NCBI RefSeq assembly: GCF_016890225.1
Contig: NZ_JAFELM010000039.1
Span: 62,001 to 126,000, forward strand
Origin: Bacillus suaedaesalsae
GTDB taxonomy: Bacteria > Bacillota > Bacilli > Bacillales > SA4
Length of the DNA stretch: 64,000 nucleotides
Direction of reading: 5' to 3'
In this document: in pieces, positions 52,314 to 60,789 of the stretch
Numbering within the stretch: position 1 is the stretch's first letter
Layout of the letters: the number at the start of each line of letters is the position of its first letter
Notes under the pieces: generated by a model
What the model saw: only the letters and a program-made list of their open reading frames with translations
Database searches by the model: none
What the model was told of the DNA's origin: nothing
Position numbers and translations under genes: made by a program

Positions 52314-52757
52314 TTAGTTACCTAATACATCTGCTAAGATGGCTTCGGTTTCATCAACAATTGCTTGTTCTTCCCTTTTTTGTACTTCCTTTGAATACTG
52401 ATCAAAATTTACAGATTGTAAATTCTTTTTCGTTTCCTTCAACTGGTTTTGATAATGGATCTGATGATTTTTGATGTCAGATTCAGTTTCGAATATGATC
52501 TTTTCGTTAAACTCATTCACTAACGAAGAGACATCTTCTTTCGTATTAGAAACAAAACCTTTGAATGAACGAATACTTATGTTCATGTCTTCTATCGATG
52601 CAGAAACCATTGTATCGGTTTGCTTTTGCAATGATTCTTTGTACCAGCTCGAAAGGTGAGCACCTGCATCTGTGTTTGCGAAGATTGTTCCGGTAGCCGT
52701 TAGGATTCCCACCGCGATCGTGACACTCGCTACTTTCTTTTTAAACTCTCTTTTCAC
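52314..52757 (-). CDS. Secreted coiled-coil protein, ANTDAG-WY type
   Basis: 147 residues from GTG 52757, with GGAGGAGAAA just upstream; an upstream GTG is less well placed. Start KREFKKKVASVTIAVGILTA, then TGTIFANTDAGAHLSSWYKE, which repeats the motif of its downstream neighbour. The rest is charged helix (VSNTKEDVSSLVNEFNEK, QNQLKETKKNLQSVNFD). First of the set in transcription order. Confidence 0.72.
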   Translation of the reverse strand: MKREFKKKVASVTIAVGILTATGTIFANTDAGAHLSSWYKESLQKQTDTMVSASIEDMNISIRSFKGFVSNTKEDVSSLVNEFNEKIIFETESDIKNHQIHYQNQLKETKKNLQSVNFDQYSKEVQKREEQAIVDETEAILADVLGN

Positions 52758-52951
52758 TTTCTCCTCCTCCCTCACTATGTCTGTTTTGTTTGCTCTTTCT
52801 GATACTTATGTTACTAGCATTTCAAAACGTTTCATATCGGTAGCAAGGTTGAAAGTCACTATCTTCCAGTACGATTTATCTATCATCCTGAAGTATGAGT
52901 TGGCATTTAAAAAGGGAGAGAATTGCACTAGGATTAGCCATTGAGAGCCTC

Positions 52952-53131
52952 TTATATAATCCTTTTATAGTGAGAAAAACGTAATAATTGGTTTTGAATC
53001 ATTTCCTTTTGACTATTCTGGTATGTCTTTACTGTCGTTATATTACGGTTACACGACGGGCAAATCCACATTCCATTGTTCGTACTGCTGTAAGAATTCG
53101 TCTGACATGATGGACAAGTCTTTTGAAGCAC
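52952..53131 (-). CDS. 59-residue zinc-ribbon miniprotein
   Basis: GTG 53131 is preceded by GGAGGAAGCAAGA. KTCPSCQTNSYSSTNNGMW and ICPSCNRNITTVK give two CPSC pairs 14 residues apart, a rubredoxin-like zinc ribbon; the C-terminus (YQNSQKEMIQNQLLRFSHYK) is a basic helix. Too short for usual gene calling. Sits 195 nt before the first coiled-coil gene. Could bind nucleic acid or be a regulator; function unknown. Confidence 0.6.
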   Translation of the reverse strand: MLQKTCPSCQTNSYSSTNNGMWICPSCNRNITTVKTYQNSQKEMIQNQLLRFSHYKRII

Positions 53132-53234
53132 TCTTGCTTCCTCCAGTCTTTTATTCTTATTGTACGAATAAGTAAACCTATAAAACTATCACTCCCCAGG
53201 CTAGTTATCCTCATACTTTGGGATGAATGACATA

Positions 53235-53264
53235 TAAAAAAGAGACTTCCACTTAGGAAGCCTC
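53235..53264 (-). terminator. Terminator of the HD-GYP-like gene
   Basis: GAGACTTCC/GGAAGCCTC stem with a 5-nt loop right after the stop, followed on the minus strand by TTTTTTAT. Confidence 0.85.
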
Positions 53265-54413
53265 TTACACTACTAAAATTCTTTTACTATTGTATTCTTC
53301 TAAACCAACTTCGTCTAATAAGGCATTAACCACTTCTGCCTTCACAGCAGTTTCTTTTAATTTTACAAGTTCATGATACATATCCTCTTCTGTTAAATGC
53401 GATCTGTATGGACGATGTTTTGTCATGGCTATATACGATTCAACTACACCTAGTATTTGTGATAAAAGTTGAATTTGATTTCCTTCTAGCTGGTGAGGAT
53501 ACCCCTTTCCATCAATTCGTTCGTGATGCGAATAGAACACTTCACTGACTCTTTTAAACTCAGCAAAGTCCCCTAGCAATTCCTTTCCCATATAGCAGTG
53601 TTCTTGTATTACTTGGAATTCATATTGCGAGAGCTTACCTTTTTTCTCAAACATATAGTCTGGCCATTTAATTCGGCTTACATAATGCATAAGTGAAAGT
53701 AGCTCAATTTCCCAATCTTCTATTTTTTCTTCAGGGAAATGAGCTGCAATCTTTTTCATCAGATAACTAGTTTCTTCTATTTCTTTATGAGTAGATTGAG
53801 TTTTTCGCTCGACTACCGGAATAAATGTATATAGAACTTTAATTACATAATCAATGTTTCGCTGAAGAGCAGCTGCTTTGTACTGCTTGTCTACCGCAAA
53901 CGCTTGAGATAATATAACAAAGCCAATTGCACTACTTCCTAAAGCAAACAAACTTCTAATAATCATCACGAAAACATCAAAGTGACCTAAAGCTGTAATG
54001 TGGTCAAAAATGATATATGTATGATAGGTGATCAAATAAATGATTAACCAGTTCCGGAACACCCTTTTGTGAGACAGTAGTCCCAGGAAAATTGGATAGT
54101 ATAATAAAAAGATCCACATCCCGTCATAATTCAGAGGATTATAAAGGGCAGTAAATACAAATAAGACAAAGCTGATTCCTGCACTTAAATGTTCTGCATG
54201 TTTGATTTGCGGAAGGGCCTTATGATGAATAAAATAAAAACCCCAATGTAACATACCTGAAAATGTAAATCCTAAAAATGCTAACTCTGAGTACGAACTG
54301 GGATGAATGATACTTGCGATAATGGACATGAATAACCCTAACGTCATGATACAAGCTAGTAAAAATAAAATTTTACCACCAATAGATTGTTCATACATTA
54401 CATCTAGGTTCAA
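53265..54413 (-). CDS. Membrane HD-GYP-like protein with a degenerate HD motif
   Basis: 382 residues from TTG 54413 (GGAGGGCTAAAA). Six membrane helices (about 13-180), then a helical linker and an HD-GYP domain (about 215-375). SHHERIDGKGYP is intact, but the place of the metal-binding HD is LSLMHYVSRIKWP, with Tyr instead of Asp, and VADVFDA is changed to VVESYIA. So phosphodiesterase activity is doubtful; it may bind c-di-GMP or act as a scaffold. 14 nt downstream of a response-regulator gene, so probably the third gene of the two-component operon. Confidence 0.85.
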   Translation of the reverse strand: MNLDVMYEQSIGGKILFLLACIMTLGLFMSIIASIIHPSSYSELAFLGFTFSGMLHWGFYFIHHKALPQIKHAEHLSAGISFVLFVFTALYNPLNYDGMWIFLLYYPIFLGLLSHKRVFRNWLIIYLITYHTYIIFDHITALGHFDVFVMIIRSLFALGSSAIGFVILSQAFAVDKQYKAAALQRNIDYVIKVLYTFIPVVERKTQSTHKEIEETSYLMKKIAAHFPEEKIEDWEIELLSLMHYVSRIKWPDYMFEKKGKLSQYEFQVIQEHCYMGKELLGDFAEFKRVSEVFYSHHERIDGKGYPHQLEGNQIQLLSQILGVVESYIAMTKHRPYRSHLTEEDMYHELVKLKETAVKAEVVNALLDEVGLEEYNSKRILVV

Positions 54414-54427
54414 TTTTAGCCCTCCTA

Positions 54428-55063
54428 TTATCCATCAATGGTTACAAAGCCTTTCTTTAAGGCATACAGTACTGCCTGCGAGCGATTTGGCTGACCTGTC
54501 TTTCGTAATATGCTACTAACATGTGTCTTTACTGTTGCTTCAGAAATGAATAATTTCTCTGCTATTTCTGTATTACTGTAGTTTTCAACAATTAATGTAA
54601 ATACTTCATTTTCACGATCAGTAAAGGAAAAATCCTCTGCTATTTCTTTTTTAGTTGTTTCCGTACTTTTCCGATCTAGTTTCGGCTGAAACAAAGAATA
54701 CCCCATCATAACCATATTTAATGTATTGATGATTTGCTCTGGTACTGTATCTTTCATTAAATAACCATCAATACCCGCATCTAATGCTTGATATATATCT
54801 TCACTCTCATCGAATGCAGTCAGGACAACAATTTTCATATCAGGGAACCTCTCTTTTAGTTCCGCTGCACTTTGGATAATACTTGGTCCCGGCATTTTTA
54901 AGTCCGATACAATTAAATCAGGTTTCTGCTCTTTCACCATTTCTAAGAGCTCCATCCCATTAGAGGCTTCACCGACTATGTTAAATTGTTGTTGTAAACT
55001 TAGAATCATTTTCAATCCATCAATGATGATTTGGTGATCGTCTGCTAGTACTATTTTATACAT
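54428..55063 (-). CDS. NarL/LuxR-type response regulator
   Basis: 211 residues from ATG 55063 (GGAG eight bases upstream). Receiver domain about 1-118 with D-D-H near residue 8, phospho-Asp in IVSDLKMPG (about 54), Thr in VVLTAFDE and Lys in YLMKDT; LuxR HTH about 148-205 (FTDRENEVFTLIVENYSNTE, ATVKTHVSSILRKTGQPNRS). The partner histidine kinase gene overlaps it by 8 nt. LiaR/DegU-like by eye. Confidence 0.93.
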   Translation of the reverse strand: MYKIVLADDHQIIIDGLKMILSLQQQFNIVGEASNGMELLEMVKEQKPDLIVSDLKMPGPSIIQSAAELKERFPDMKIVVLTAFDESEDIYQALDAGIDGYLMKDTVPEQIINTLNMVMMGYSLFQPKLDRKSTETTKKEIAEDFSFTDRENEVFTLIVENYSNTEIAEKLFISEATVKTHVSSILRKTGQPNRSQAVLYALKKGFVTIDG

Positions 55064-56585
55064 AATCAATGCTCCTTTCTCTTGGAAGTAAGGCTATCAC
55101 TTCCGTTCCATTATTAACGTTGGACAGTATATCCAAATGACCTCCAAGTTGACCGACTCTTTCCCTCATTCCAACTAATCCATAACGATCTGTTTGCTTT
55201 TTACCTACAACAAACCCAACACCATTGTCTTTAATCGTAATGGACAATTGGAGAGGCGATGCCTCAATTGCGACTTGGACAAAAGAAGCTTTTGAATGCT
55301 TAACGACATTATTCACACTTTCTTCCACAATTCTATATACCATTTGTTCAACTTCGACTCTTTCTTGTTGAATGTTCCCAATTGTGGTGTATTCTACGTT
55401 TATATTCGTTCCATCTGTAATCCGATGAATAAGAGTCTCGAGTGCTTCAAAGAGGTTACTTTTATGAATCTGTTCATCACGTAACTCTTTAATAAAGGTT
55501 CGTACCTCTAGGTGACATTGCTTTATTTGCTCTTCCATTTTTGGAACAAGAGACTGTAATGTTTTTACATCTTCTAATGCTAAGCTATTTTTGAATTGGT
55601 ACATTTGCGCAGAAAGAAAGAATAATTGCTGAGCCAACCCATCATGCATATCCTGCGCCATTTTCTTCCGTACATCTTCTTTTAAAGATTTGGCCATTTC
55701 CTCTTTTAATTTGAAATGTTGACGGACTTGATTAAGTGTAGCGGTTAATAAATAGAGATATATGTTGTCTGTTCTCTTTAACCTAAACCCATTCGTACTC
55801 TTAATGAGGTACATGCCAATGAGATTCTTATCATCATGAATTGGTACATAGTGATAGTTTTCTAGCCCTTTTTGATAGTTTGGTAACTTTATAAGTTGTG
55901 TTTTATGTTTATTCTTTATAGATGACTCTTTAACACGTCTAAGTAAATACTGGTTCTTCCAGTTGTTATGTATTTCCTTCGTTTCGAACAAAAGTAGATA
56001 GGCTTCCTTATGGTTAAGAAGCTTTTTTAGCATTTCTTCATAATAATGGGTAAAATCCACGGGATTGTCTGGTGATTTTTTAATTGTTTGATAGATGGCA
56101 TACCCTTTTCTCATATTTCCTTTAATACTAGTAAAGAAATATTTTAGTACAACATACATACTGCACACAAAAAGGACTCCAAAAATGAATAACAAACCAT
56201 TTCGGTCATCCAGTTGATCAATACTAACAATGAAAAGAACGATGAAGAAACTGGCTATAACTGGTGTGAATAGTCTTTCATCCCCAGTTTTCAGTAACCA
56301 TAATAATGAAGTGATTGAATATAAATAGAAGGGACTCTCAATCCCCCCCGTAGCATTAAGGATAAAGAGATTCGTGATGATATCAAAGGATATGAAAAAA
56401 AATAAAAAATTCGTTTTATTTCTTCTAAATAAAGTAATAAGTGAGATTAGATTACTAGCGAGCAAATAAATAATGATGTAGTAATTCTCATGTGAGGAAT
56501 TAACAAATGTAAGGAATCCAACAATTAATAACATCCAACGAAAAACAAACAAATAAATCGTTAATTCCTTCAATATCTGATACAT
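55056..56585 (-). CDS. Sensor histidine kinase, HisKA_3 (LiaS/DesK-like)
   Basis: About 509 residues. Five or six membrane helices (about 7-160), a GAF-like linker (about 180-290), then KKMAQDMHDGLAQQLFFL with the phospho-acceptor His, and the ATPase motifs IVEESVNNVVKHSKASFVQV (N box) and DNGVGF (G1) with YGLVGMRERV. Start ATG 56585 preferred over TTG 56603; ribosome site is weak either way. Signal unknown. Confidence 0.9.
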   Translation of the reverse strand: MYQILKELTIYLFVFRWMLLIVGFLTFVNSSHENYYIIIYLLASNLISLITLFRRNKTNFLFFFISFDIITNLFILNATGGIESPFYLYSITSLLWLLKTGDERLFTPVIASFFIVLFIVSIDQLDDRNGLLFIFGVLFVCSMYVVLKYFFTSIKGNMRKGYAIYQTIKKSPDNPVDFTHYYEEMLKKLLNHKEAYLLLFETKEIHNNWKNQYLLRRVKESSIKNKHKTQLIKLPNYQKGLENYHYVPIHDDKNLIGMYLIKSTNGFRLKRTDNIYLYLLTATLNQVRQHFKLKEEMAKSLKEDVRKKMAQDMHDGLAQQLFFLSAQMYQFKNSLALEDVKTLQSLVPKMEEQIKQCHLEVRTFIKELRDEQIHKSNLFEALETLIHRITDGTNINVEYTTIGNIQQERVEVEQMVYRIVEESVNNVVKHSKASFVQVAIEASPLQLSITIKDNGVGFVVGKKQTDRYGLVGMRERVGQLGGHLDILSNVNNGTEVIALLPRERSIDYV

Positions 56586-56656
56586 TTTTACCAAACCACC
56601 CAAATTTTGTAACTAAATAAATGGTAATATAGTCTCAGTTTTATAGCAATCAGAGA

Positions 56657-56667
56657 TTTTGTCGAAA
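56657..56667 (+). promoter_or_regulatory. Spo0A-box-like site in the divergent gap 56586-56874
   Basis: TTTTGTCGAAA, exact core, between the two-component operon (minus) and the second DUF1659 gene (plus). A GAAAG...CTTTC pair (about 56740-56793) also lies in this gap. Confidence 0.45.
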
Positions 56668-56821
56668 TGTAGGAATATTTTAAAAATATATTTTCACATT
56701 ACTTATACTCTATTAATCGTGCAAAATAGAGCTATTTTGAAAGTCGCCTTCATGGAAAAATCTATTATTTAACATAGTAGGAGCCCCTTTCAAATTCCAG
56801 TTTAATTTTTTTGTTAAATTT

Positions 56822-56853
56822 AACCCCAAAATCCCCTCCACCTCCTATATATA
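56822..56853 (+). promoter_or_regulatory. Shared AACCCC...CCTATATATA element before the second DUF1659 gene
   Basis: AACCCC (56822-56827) and CCTATATATA (56844-56853), 22 nt before the start, as in the first copy. Confidence 0.4.
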
Positions 56854-56874
56854 AAACGAAGGAGGTGATACCAC

Positions 56875-57093
56875 ATGGCACAAGCATTCCTATCAGATTC
56901 TCAGCTGCGCTTAGTGTTCAACACTGGTGTAGACAGTGAAGGAAATCCAATTTACAAAAGCAAAAGCTTCCGTAATGTGAAGACTGATGCTACTACTGAC
57001 GGACTTTACGCGGTAGCGACAAGCCTAATCGGCTTACAACAGTACCCTGTTACAGCAATCGAGCGTAACGACAAAAACCTGTTAGGTGAGTAA
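56875..57093 (+). CDS. DUF1659 family small protein, copy 2
   Basis: 72 residues: LSDSQLRLVFNTGVDSEGNP, YKSKSFRNVKTDA and YPVTAIERNDKNLLGE, most positions identical to copy 1. GAAGGAGGTGATACCAC before ATG 56875. Same order and spacing with DUF2922 as copy 1, so the whole operon with its promoter-like element was duplicated. Confidence 0.85.
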   Translation: MAQAFLSDSQLRLVFNTGVDSEGNPIYKSKSFRNVKTDATTDGLYAVATSLIGLQQYPVTAIERNDKNLLGE

Positions 57094-57130
57094 TGACAAG
57101 TACAAGTAATGTAGAAAGGAGGTAATTGAT

Positions 57131-57346
57131 ATGGCAAAAGCACTTCAACTTCAGTTTTTGAATGAAGAGGAGAAAACGGTGACGATCTCCATTGACAATC
57201 CGATTGAACCTGTTAGTCCTACTGCAATTGATGCGGCGATGGACACGATTTTATCAGCAAATGTGTTTATTTCTGCTGGTGGTGATCTTGTGGCGAAGAA
57301 GGGCGCTCGTGTTGTGGAGCGTAATGTTAATGAGGTGACGTTATAA
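57131..57346 (+). CDS. DUF2922 family small protein, copy 2
   Basis: 71 residues: LQLQFLNEEEKTVTISIDNP, EPVSPTAIDAAMDTILSANV and GARVVERNVNEVTL. AGAAAGGAGGTAATTGAT before ATG 57131. Copy 1 uses GTG as start, this one ATG. Function unknown. Confidence 0.85.
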   Translation: MAKALQLQFLNEEEKTVTISIDNPIEPVSPTAIDAAMDTILSANVFISAGGDLVAKKGARVVERNVNEVTL

Positions 57347-57352
57347 TTAGCA

Positions 57353-57386
57353 AAAGACTAGTCCGATGGGCTAGTCTTTGTTTTTT
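57353..57386 (+). terminator. Terminator of the second DUF1659-DUF2922 operon
   Basis: AAAGACTAG and CTAGTCTTT arms with extra CC/GG pairs, then GTTTTTT. Confidence 0.85.
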
Positions 57387-57428
57387 GTCGTGTATTCTTT
57401 TAGCTTAGGTTTTTTACAGAAATGAATT

Positions 57429-58930
57429 TCACCCCTCAAAAGAAGACACTTTATTCTTACCGGTCTTCTTCGAATGATACAGGGCTTGATCTGCCTCTGC
57501 TATCAACTTTTTACTAAATGGATCATGAGCAGGTTCAACTGTTGCCACCCCTAAACTAATGGTTACATAAGGCTCTACTAAGGATGTAAGGTGTTCAATG
57601 TGTAATGCACCGACATTTTCTCTAATTAGCTCTGCAACTAAAACTGCAGAATCTATTGGAGTTTTCGGCAATAGAATCGTAAATTCTTCACCACCATATC
57701 GTGCAAAGGTGTAGGGCTGATCACCAATTGTTTTTTCAATCTCTCTACTTACACTTATTAGGCATTGGTCTCCAGCAATATGTCCATATGTGTCATTGTA
57801 AAGTTTAAAACAATCGATATCTAGCATAATTAACGACATTGGCTTTTCTTCGTCTGCACATTCGTCCCATTCTTCTTTATACTTTTGTTCTAAGAAATGT
57901 CTATTATATGCATTTGTCAATCCATCTCTCGAGGATAGGGATTCTAATAATTTGTTCGCTAATTTTAGTTTTTCTTCAGCCTGGCGTTTTTCCGTTATGT
58001 CTCGTACAATTCCTAAAACACTTGGCTTCCCTTTATATATAATTCTAGTAGAAGAAACTTCACCTACACGGCTCTCACCTTCATAATTGATAAACCTATA
58101 TTCTTGTAAGGAGTCTGTTTTCTCAACTTGCATGAGATTGGTAAAACTTCGAATAAATAACTCTCTGTCCTCTTCTACAACAAATTCCAATGGGCTTTTT
58201 CCAAGCGCGTCAAGGTGAGAAGAAATCCCCAGAAACTTGACTCCTCTTTCATTAATGTATTCTATGCCCTCTTCACTGACTACGCACATCATTTCAGGTT
58301 GCAGTTTTGTAAGAGAGCGATATCTCTCTTCACTCTCTTTCAATTTATTTTCTATTTCCATTGCTTCCGTTATATCTCTACCAATTCCAATGCAGCCAAC
58401 AATATGGTTATCAACATAGATTGGAACTGCCATTAGATTAATGGTTCTTCTTTCTCCCGATTTATGAATGATTTTGAGTCGAATATAACCGATTCTCCAT
58501 TCAGTACCCTTTTGAAATAGGCGAAGACTCTTCCTTTTTCTTCAGGAGCAATAATAGGCAAGAAACTCTTATTGAGTAACTCCTCTTTTGAATACCCAGT
58601 TATTCGAGAAGTGGCGGTATTAACCTCCTTGAAATGTCCTAATAAGTCTATGCTGTAGCTGGCATCCGGGTTATGTTCAAAAAGGGAGGAATACACTTCT
58701 TTATTTCTCTCGTTTGTTACTTTTATTCTATATATATAATCAATGAAATAACCAAACGAAAAAATAATAATGACTCTTAGCCATAATCCAACCCATTCAT
58801 TTAAAATTACTTGAGCAAACGCACCATCTCTTTGCATATTTAAATGCGTGAAAACTAATACAATTGCCACCAAACCCGCAATTATTCTTCCACGAGCGGA
58901 GATTAATAATGATTTCATTAAATTAAGCAT
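57429..58930 (-). pseudogene. PAS-GGDEF diguanylate cyclase gene split by a one-base frameshift
   Basis: ATG 58930 opens a frame with two membrane helices and a PAS domain (SLFEHNPDASYSI, ATSRITGYSKEELL) that stops at 58433; the downstream frame resumes the same PAS in step at about 58478 (KSGERRTINLMAVPIYV), with a second PAS and a GGDEF domain ending at 57429. Adding one A to the AAAA at 58472-58475 joins them into one ~500-residue protein. The GGDEF core is RYGGEEF (active type) with no RxxD inhibitory site. As read, it gives two pieces; the downstream ATG 58433 could still make a soluble PAS-GGDEF enzyme. Confidence 0.85.
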
Positions 58931-59056
58931 ATATGTAAACCCTCTAATACAAGTTAAATTTGTATAAATCCATTATTGTATTATAACCTTCAATATACCT
59001 CTGTCGCTAGGTTTGTAGGCTGGTAATTAATACCTAAATAGGCTTAAATTTCAGGG

Positions 59057-59413
59057 TTATTTATTCAGAATCAGTAGTATCGTCACAACACCACCTGCCA
59101 TTAACAGTGTGTTCGTAATATCATTAAACCTATTCTTCAGCAGGTACTCATTACGACTCATCAACGAGAGCAGAATGTACAGAATAACAACAAACACCCC
59201 TCCCTCAGCATGATGTTTATATGGATACTGTAAATCAGAGAAATACGCGCTAAGTCGTAAAAATAAACCCATCAACGTTAACGCAACAAACGTCATCCAG
59301 CCAAAATGGTGCTTAACATTGCCGACAGAAAGACCGAAGCGATTTATGAGTTTTATGGTTATGGCAACAATTAAAATGGTGACAAAGTTCCCAAAAAAGT
59401 AAGTAGAAAACAA
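59057..59413 (-). CDS. Four-helix membrane protein of unknown function
   Basis: 118 residues from TTG 59413 (GGAGGAATCCTGG). Four hydrophobic helices (about 4-20, 35-55, 70-86, 95-113); the loop SDLQYPYKHHAEGG has a pair of His. No family recognised. Monocistronic, between the split cyclase and a mostly empty gap. Confidence 0.55.
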   Translation of the reverse strand: MFSTYFFGNFVTILIVAITIKLINRFGLSVGNVKHHFGWMTFVALTLMGLFLRLSAYFSDLQYPYKHHAEGGVFVVILYILLSLMSRNEYLLKNRFNDITNTLLMAGGVVTILLILNK

Positions 59414-59592
59414 CCAGGATTCCTCCCTTCCTCAAATAATACTTTTTCTTAATTTACCATTTGTTTATATATTTCGAATACTCTTATAGATATTATTGTT
59501 GAGGAAGCAGAGGGAAGACCCTCGTGCCTTTTCAAGATACATCATATTTTCTTTACGTGTCCCAAAAGGTTAACGTCAATAGCTTAGCTTAT

Positions 59593-59721
59593 CTACGTCT
59601 CTTCTACGACTTTTATTTGATCTTCGTTTTTCTCTTCCGCTGATATTTGCTCTATTTCTCTACAAATATCATATAAATCTTCAACAATCTCCCTCTTCTC
59701 TCAACTAGCTTTGACGTCCAT
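59593..59721 (-). pseudogene. Small 42-codon ORF interrupted by TGA
   Basis: ATG 59721 follows AGGGGGAATTAC. The frame reads MDVKAS, TGA (59703-59701), then EKREIVEDLYDICREIEQIS and AEEKNEDQIKVVEET to TAG at 59593. An intact helix-rich charged peptide, with one stop likely from CGA to TGA. May be a recently lost small protein or a chance frame. The neighbouring bases 59422-59592 and 59722-59992 show no other gene. Confidence 0.4.
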
Positions 59722-59992
59722 GTAATTCCCCCTAGCTGAAATTTAAACCACTTAGTGGAAACAATAATATGTAAATGAACATTTCAACTGTAAAGTGTTA
59801 CCTGGAAATCCTTTTAACGGACATAAAGATGAATTAAAATTTGAATAATATTACAACTCCACCTTATGGGTTTTTTATCCATTTTTAACCCTTACTTATG
59901 AACATTTATACCTAGTCTCATTTTCCCATTTATTTAAACTATGAATAATTTATATTGAAATACTTTCTAAATTTGCTAACATTTAGTTAGTT

Positions 59993-60018
59993 TAAAAGAA
60001 AACATTATATATCGATAT
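59993..60018 (+). promoter_or_regulatory. Possible sigma-D-type promoter before the DUF5317 gene
   Basis: TAAA (59993-59996), 14-15 nt, then TCGATAT (60012-60018), close to TAAA-N15-GCCGATAT of motility sigma-D. Weak support: 6 of 8 positions in the -10. Confidence 0.35.
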
Positions 60019-60037
60019 CACTGGTTGGAGGATTTTT

Positions 60038-60610
60038 ATGGTATTTGATGGGATTATCATTGCAATAATTATTGCACTTTTTCGCGGAGGAAACTTCTTA
60101 AATTTAGCTGATATGAAATTAAAGGCTAAGTGGATTTTCCCAGTGTTGCTTCTAGTACAAATTGCCGTTTTTTATTCACAGAGCAAAATTGATCTGATTG
60201 GTACATATAGTAACTATATCTTTATACTAGTCTACGTTGTTGGACTTATATTTCTATGGATGAATCGGTCACAAACAGGTTTTACACTTATATTTATTGG
60301 AGTATTACTCAACTTTATCGTAATGGCTTTAAATGGTGGGAGGATGCCGGTTTCACCAGAAGCAGCAAGTATTCTTGATCCATTCTTTATTGAGGCTTTA
60401 AAAGATGGCCTTTACGCAAAGCACACACTTATTACAGAATCTACTAAACTTGCACTATTAGGAGACATCATTCCGCTATCTGCACCTTATCCAAAAGAGC
60501 AAGTAATTAGTATCGGTGATGTAATTATGAACATTGGTGTATTCATTTTTATTCAAAAACTGTTGGTAAAACAAAAAGTAAAAGAGACAAAGATCGAGGC
60601 AACACTTTAA
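60038..60610 (+). CDS. DUF5317 family membrane protein
   Basis: 190 residues with GGAGG directly before ATG 60038. Five or so membrane helices; ALFRGGNFLNLADMKLK, LNGGRMPVSPEAA and KLALLGDIIPLSAPYPKEQV are DUF5317 hallmarks. Function unknown; often next to GGDEF/HD-GYP signalling genes. A 29-residue ORF and a GGDEF-HD-GYP gene follow. Confidence 0.88.
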   Translation: MVFDGIIIAIIIALFRGGNFLNLADMKLKAKWIFPVLLLVQIAVFYSQSKIDLIGTYSNYIFILVYVVGLIFLWMNRSQTGFTLIFIGVLLNFIVMALNGGRMPVSPEAASILDPFFIEALKDGLYAKHTLITESTKLALLGDIIPLSAPYPKEQVISIGDVIMNIGVFIFIQKLLVKQKVKETKIEATL

Positions 60611-60627
60611 AGGAGGTGAAAAAAATA

Positions 60628-60717
60628 ATGAACGCAAGAACAAAAAATGCTATTATTAATCTATTAGTACTAGGTACTGTAATTATTGCTTTAACTTCTG
60701 GCTATAGACTTATATAA
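60628..60717 (+). CDS. 29-residue membrane miniprotein
   Basis: ATG 60628 follows AAAGGAGGTGAAAAAAATA, the strongest ribosome site of this operon. NARTKNAIINLLVLGTVII then ALTSGYRLI: a short basic N-terminus and one membrane helix. Ends 10 nt before a terminator. Too small for routine annotation, but the ribosome site argues that it is made. Function unknown. Confidence 0.6.
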   Translation: MNARTKNAIINLLVLGTVIIALTSGYRLI

Positions 60718-60727
60718 TTACTAGTAT

Positions 60728-60757
60728 AAGGAGTAACTTTAGATCAAGTTACTCCTT
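60728..60757 (+). terminator. Terminator or attenuator between the miniprotein and the GGDEF-HD-GYP gene
   Basis: AAGGAGTAACTT/AAGTTACTCCTT, perfect 12-bp stem with 6-nt loop; no long T-run, so partial read-through is likely. Confidence 0.7.
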
Positions 60758-60789
60758 ATACACTTAGAATCGGCGAGAGTGATTAACGA

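Noticed and set aside
59414-60037. A further gene in the 600-bp gap
   Set aside because: Only a short interrupted frame (59593-59721) was found; the rest has no ORF with a ribosome site.
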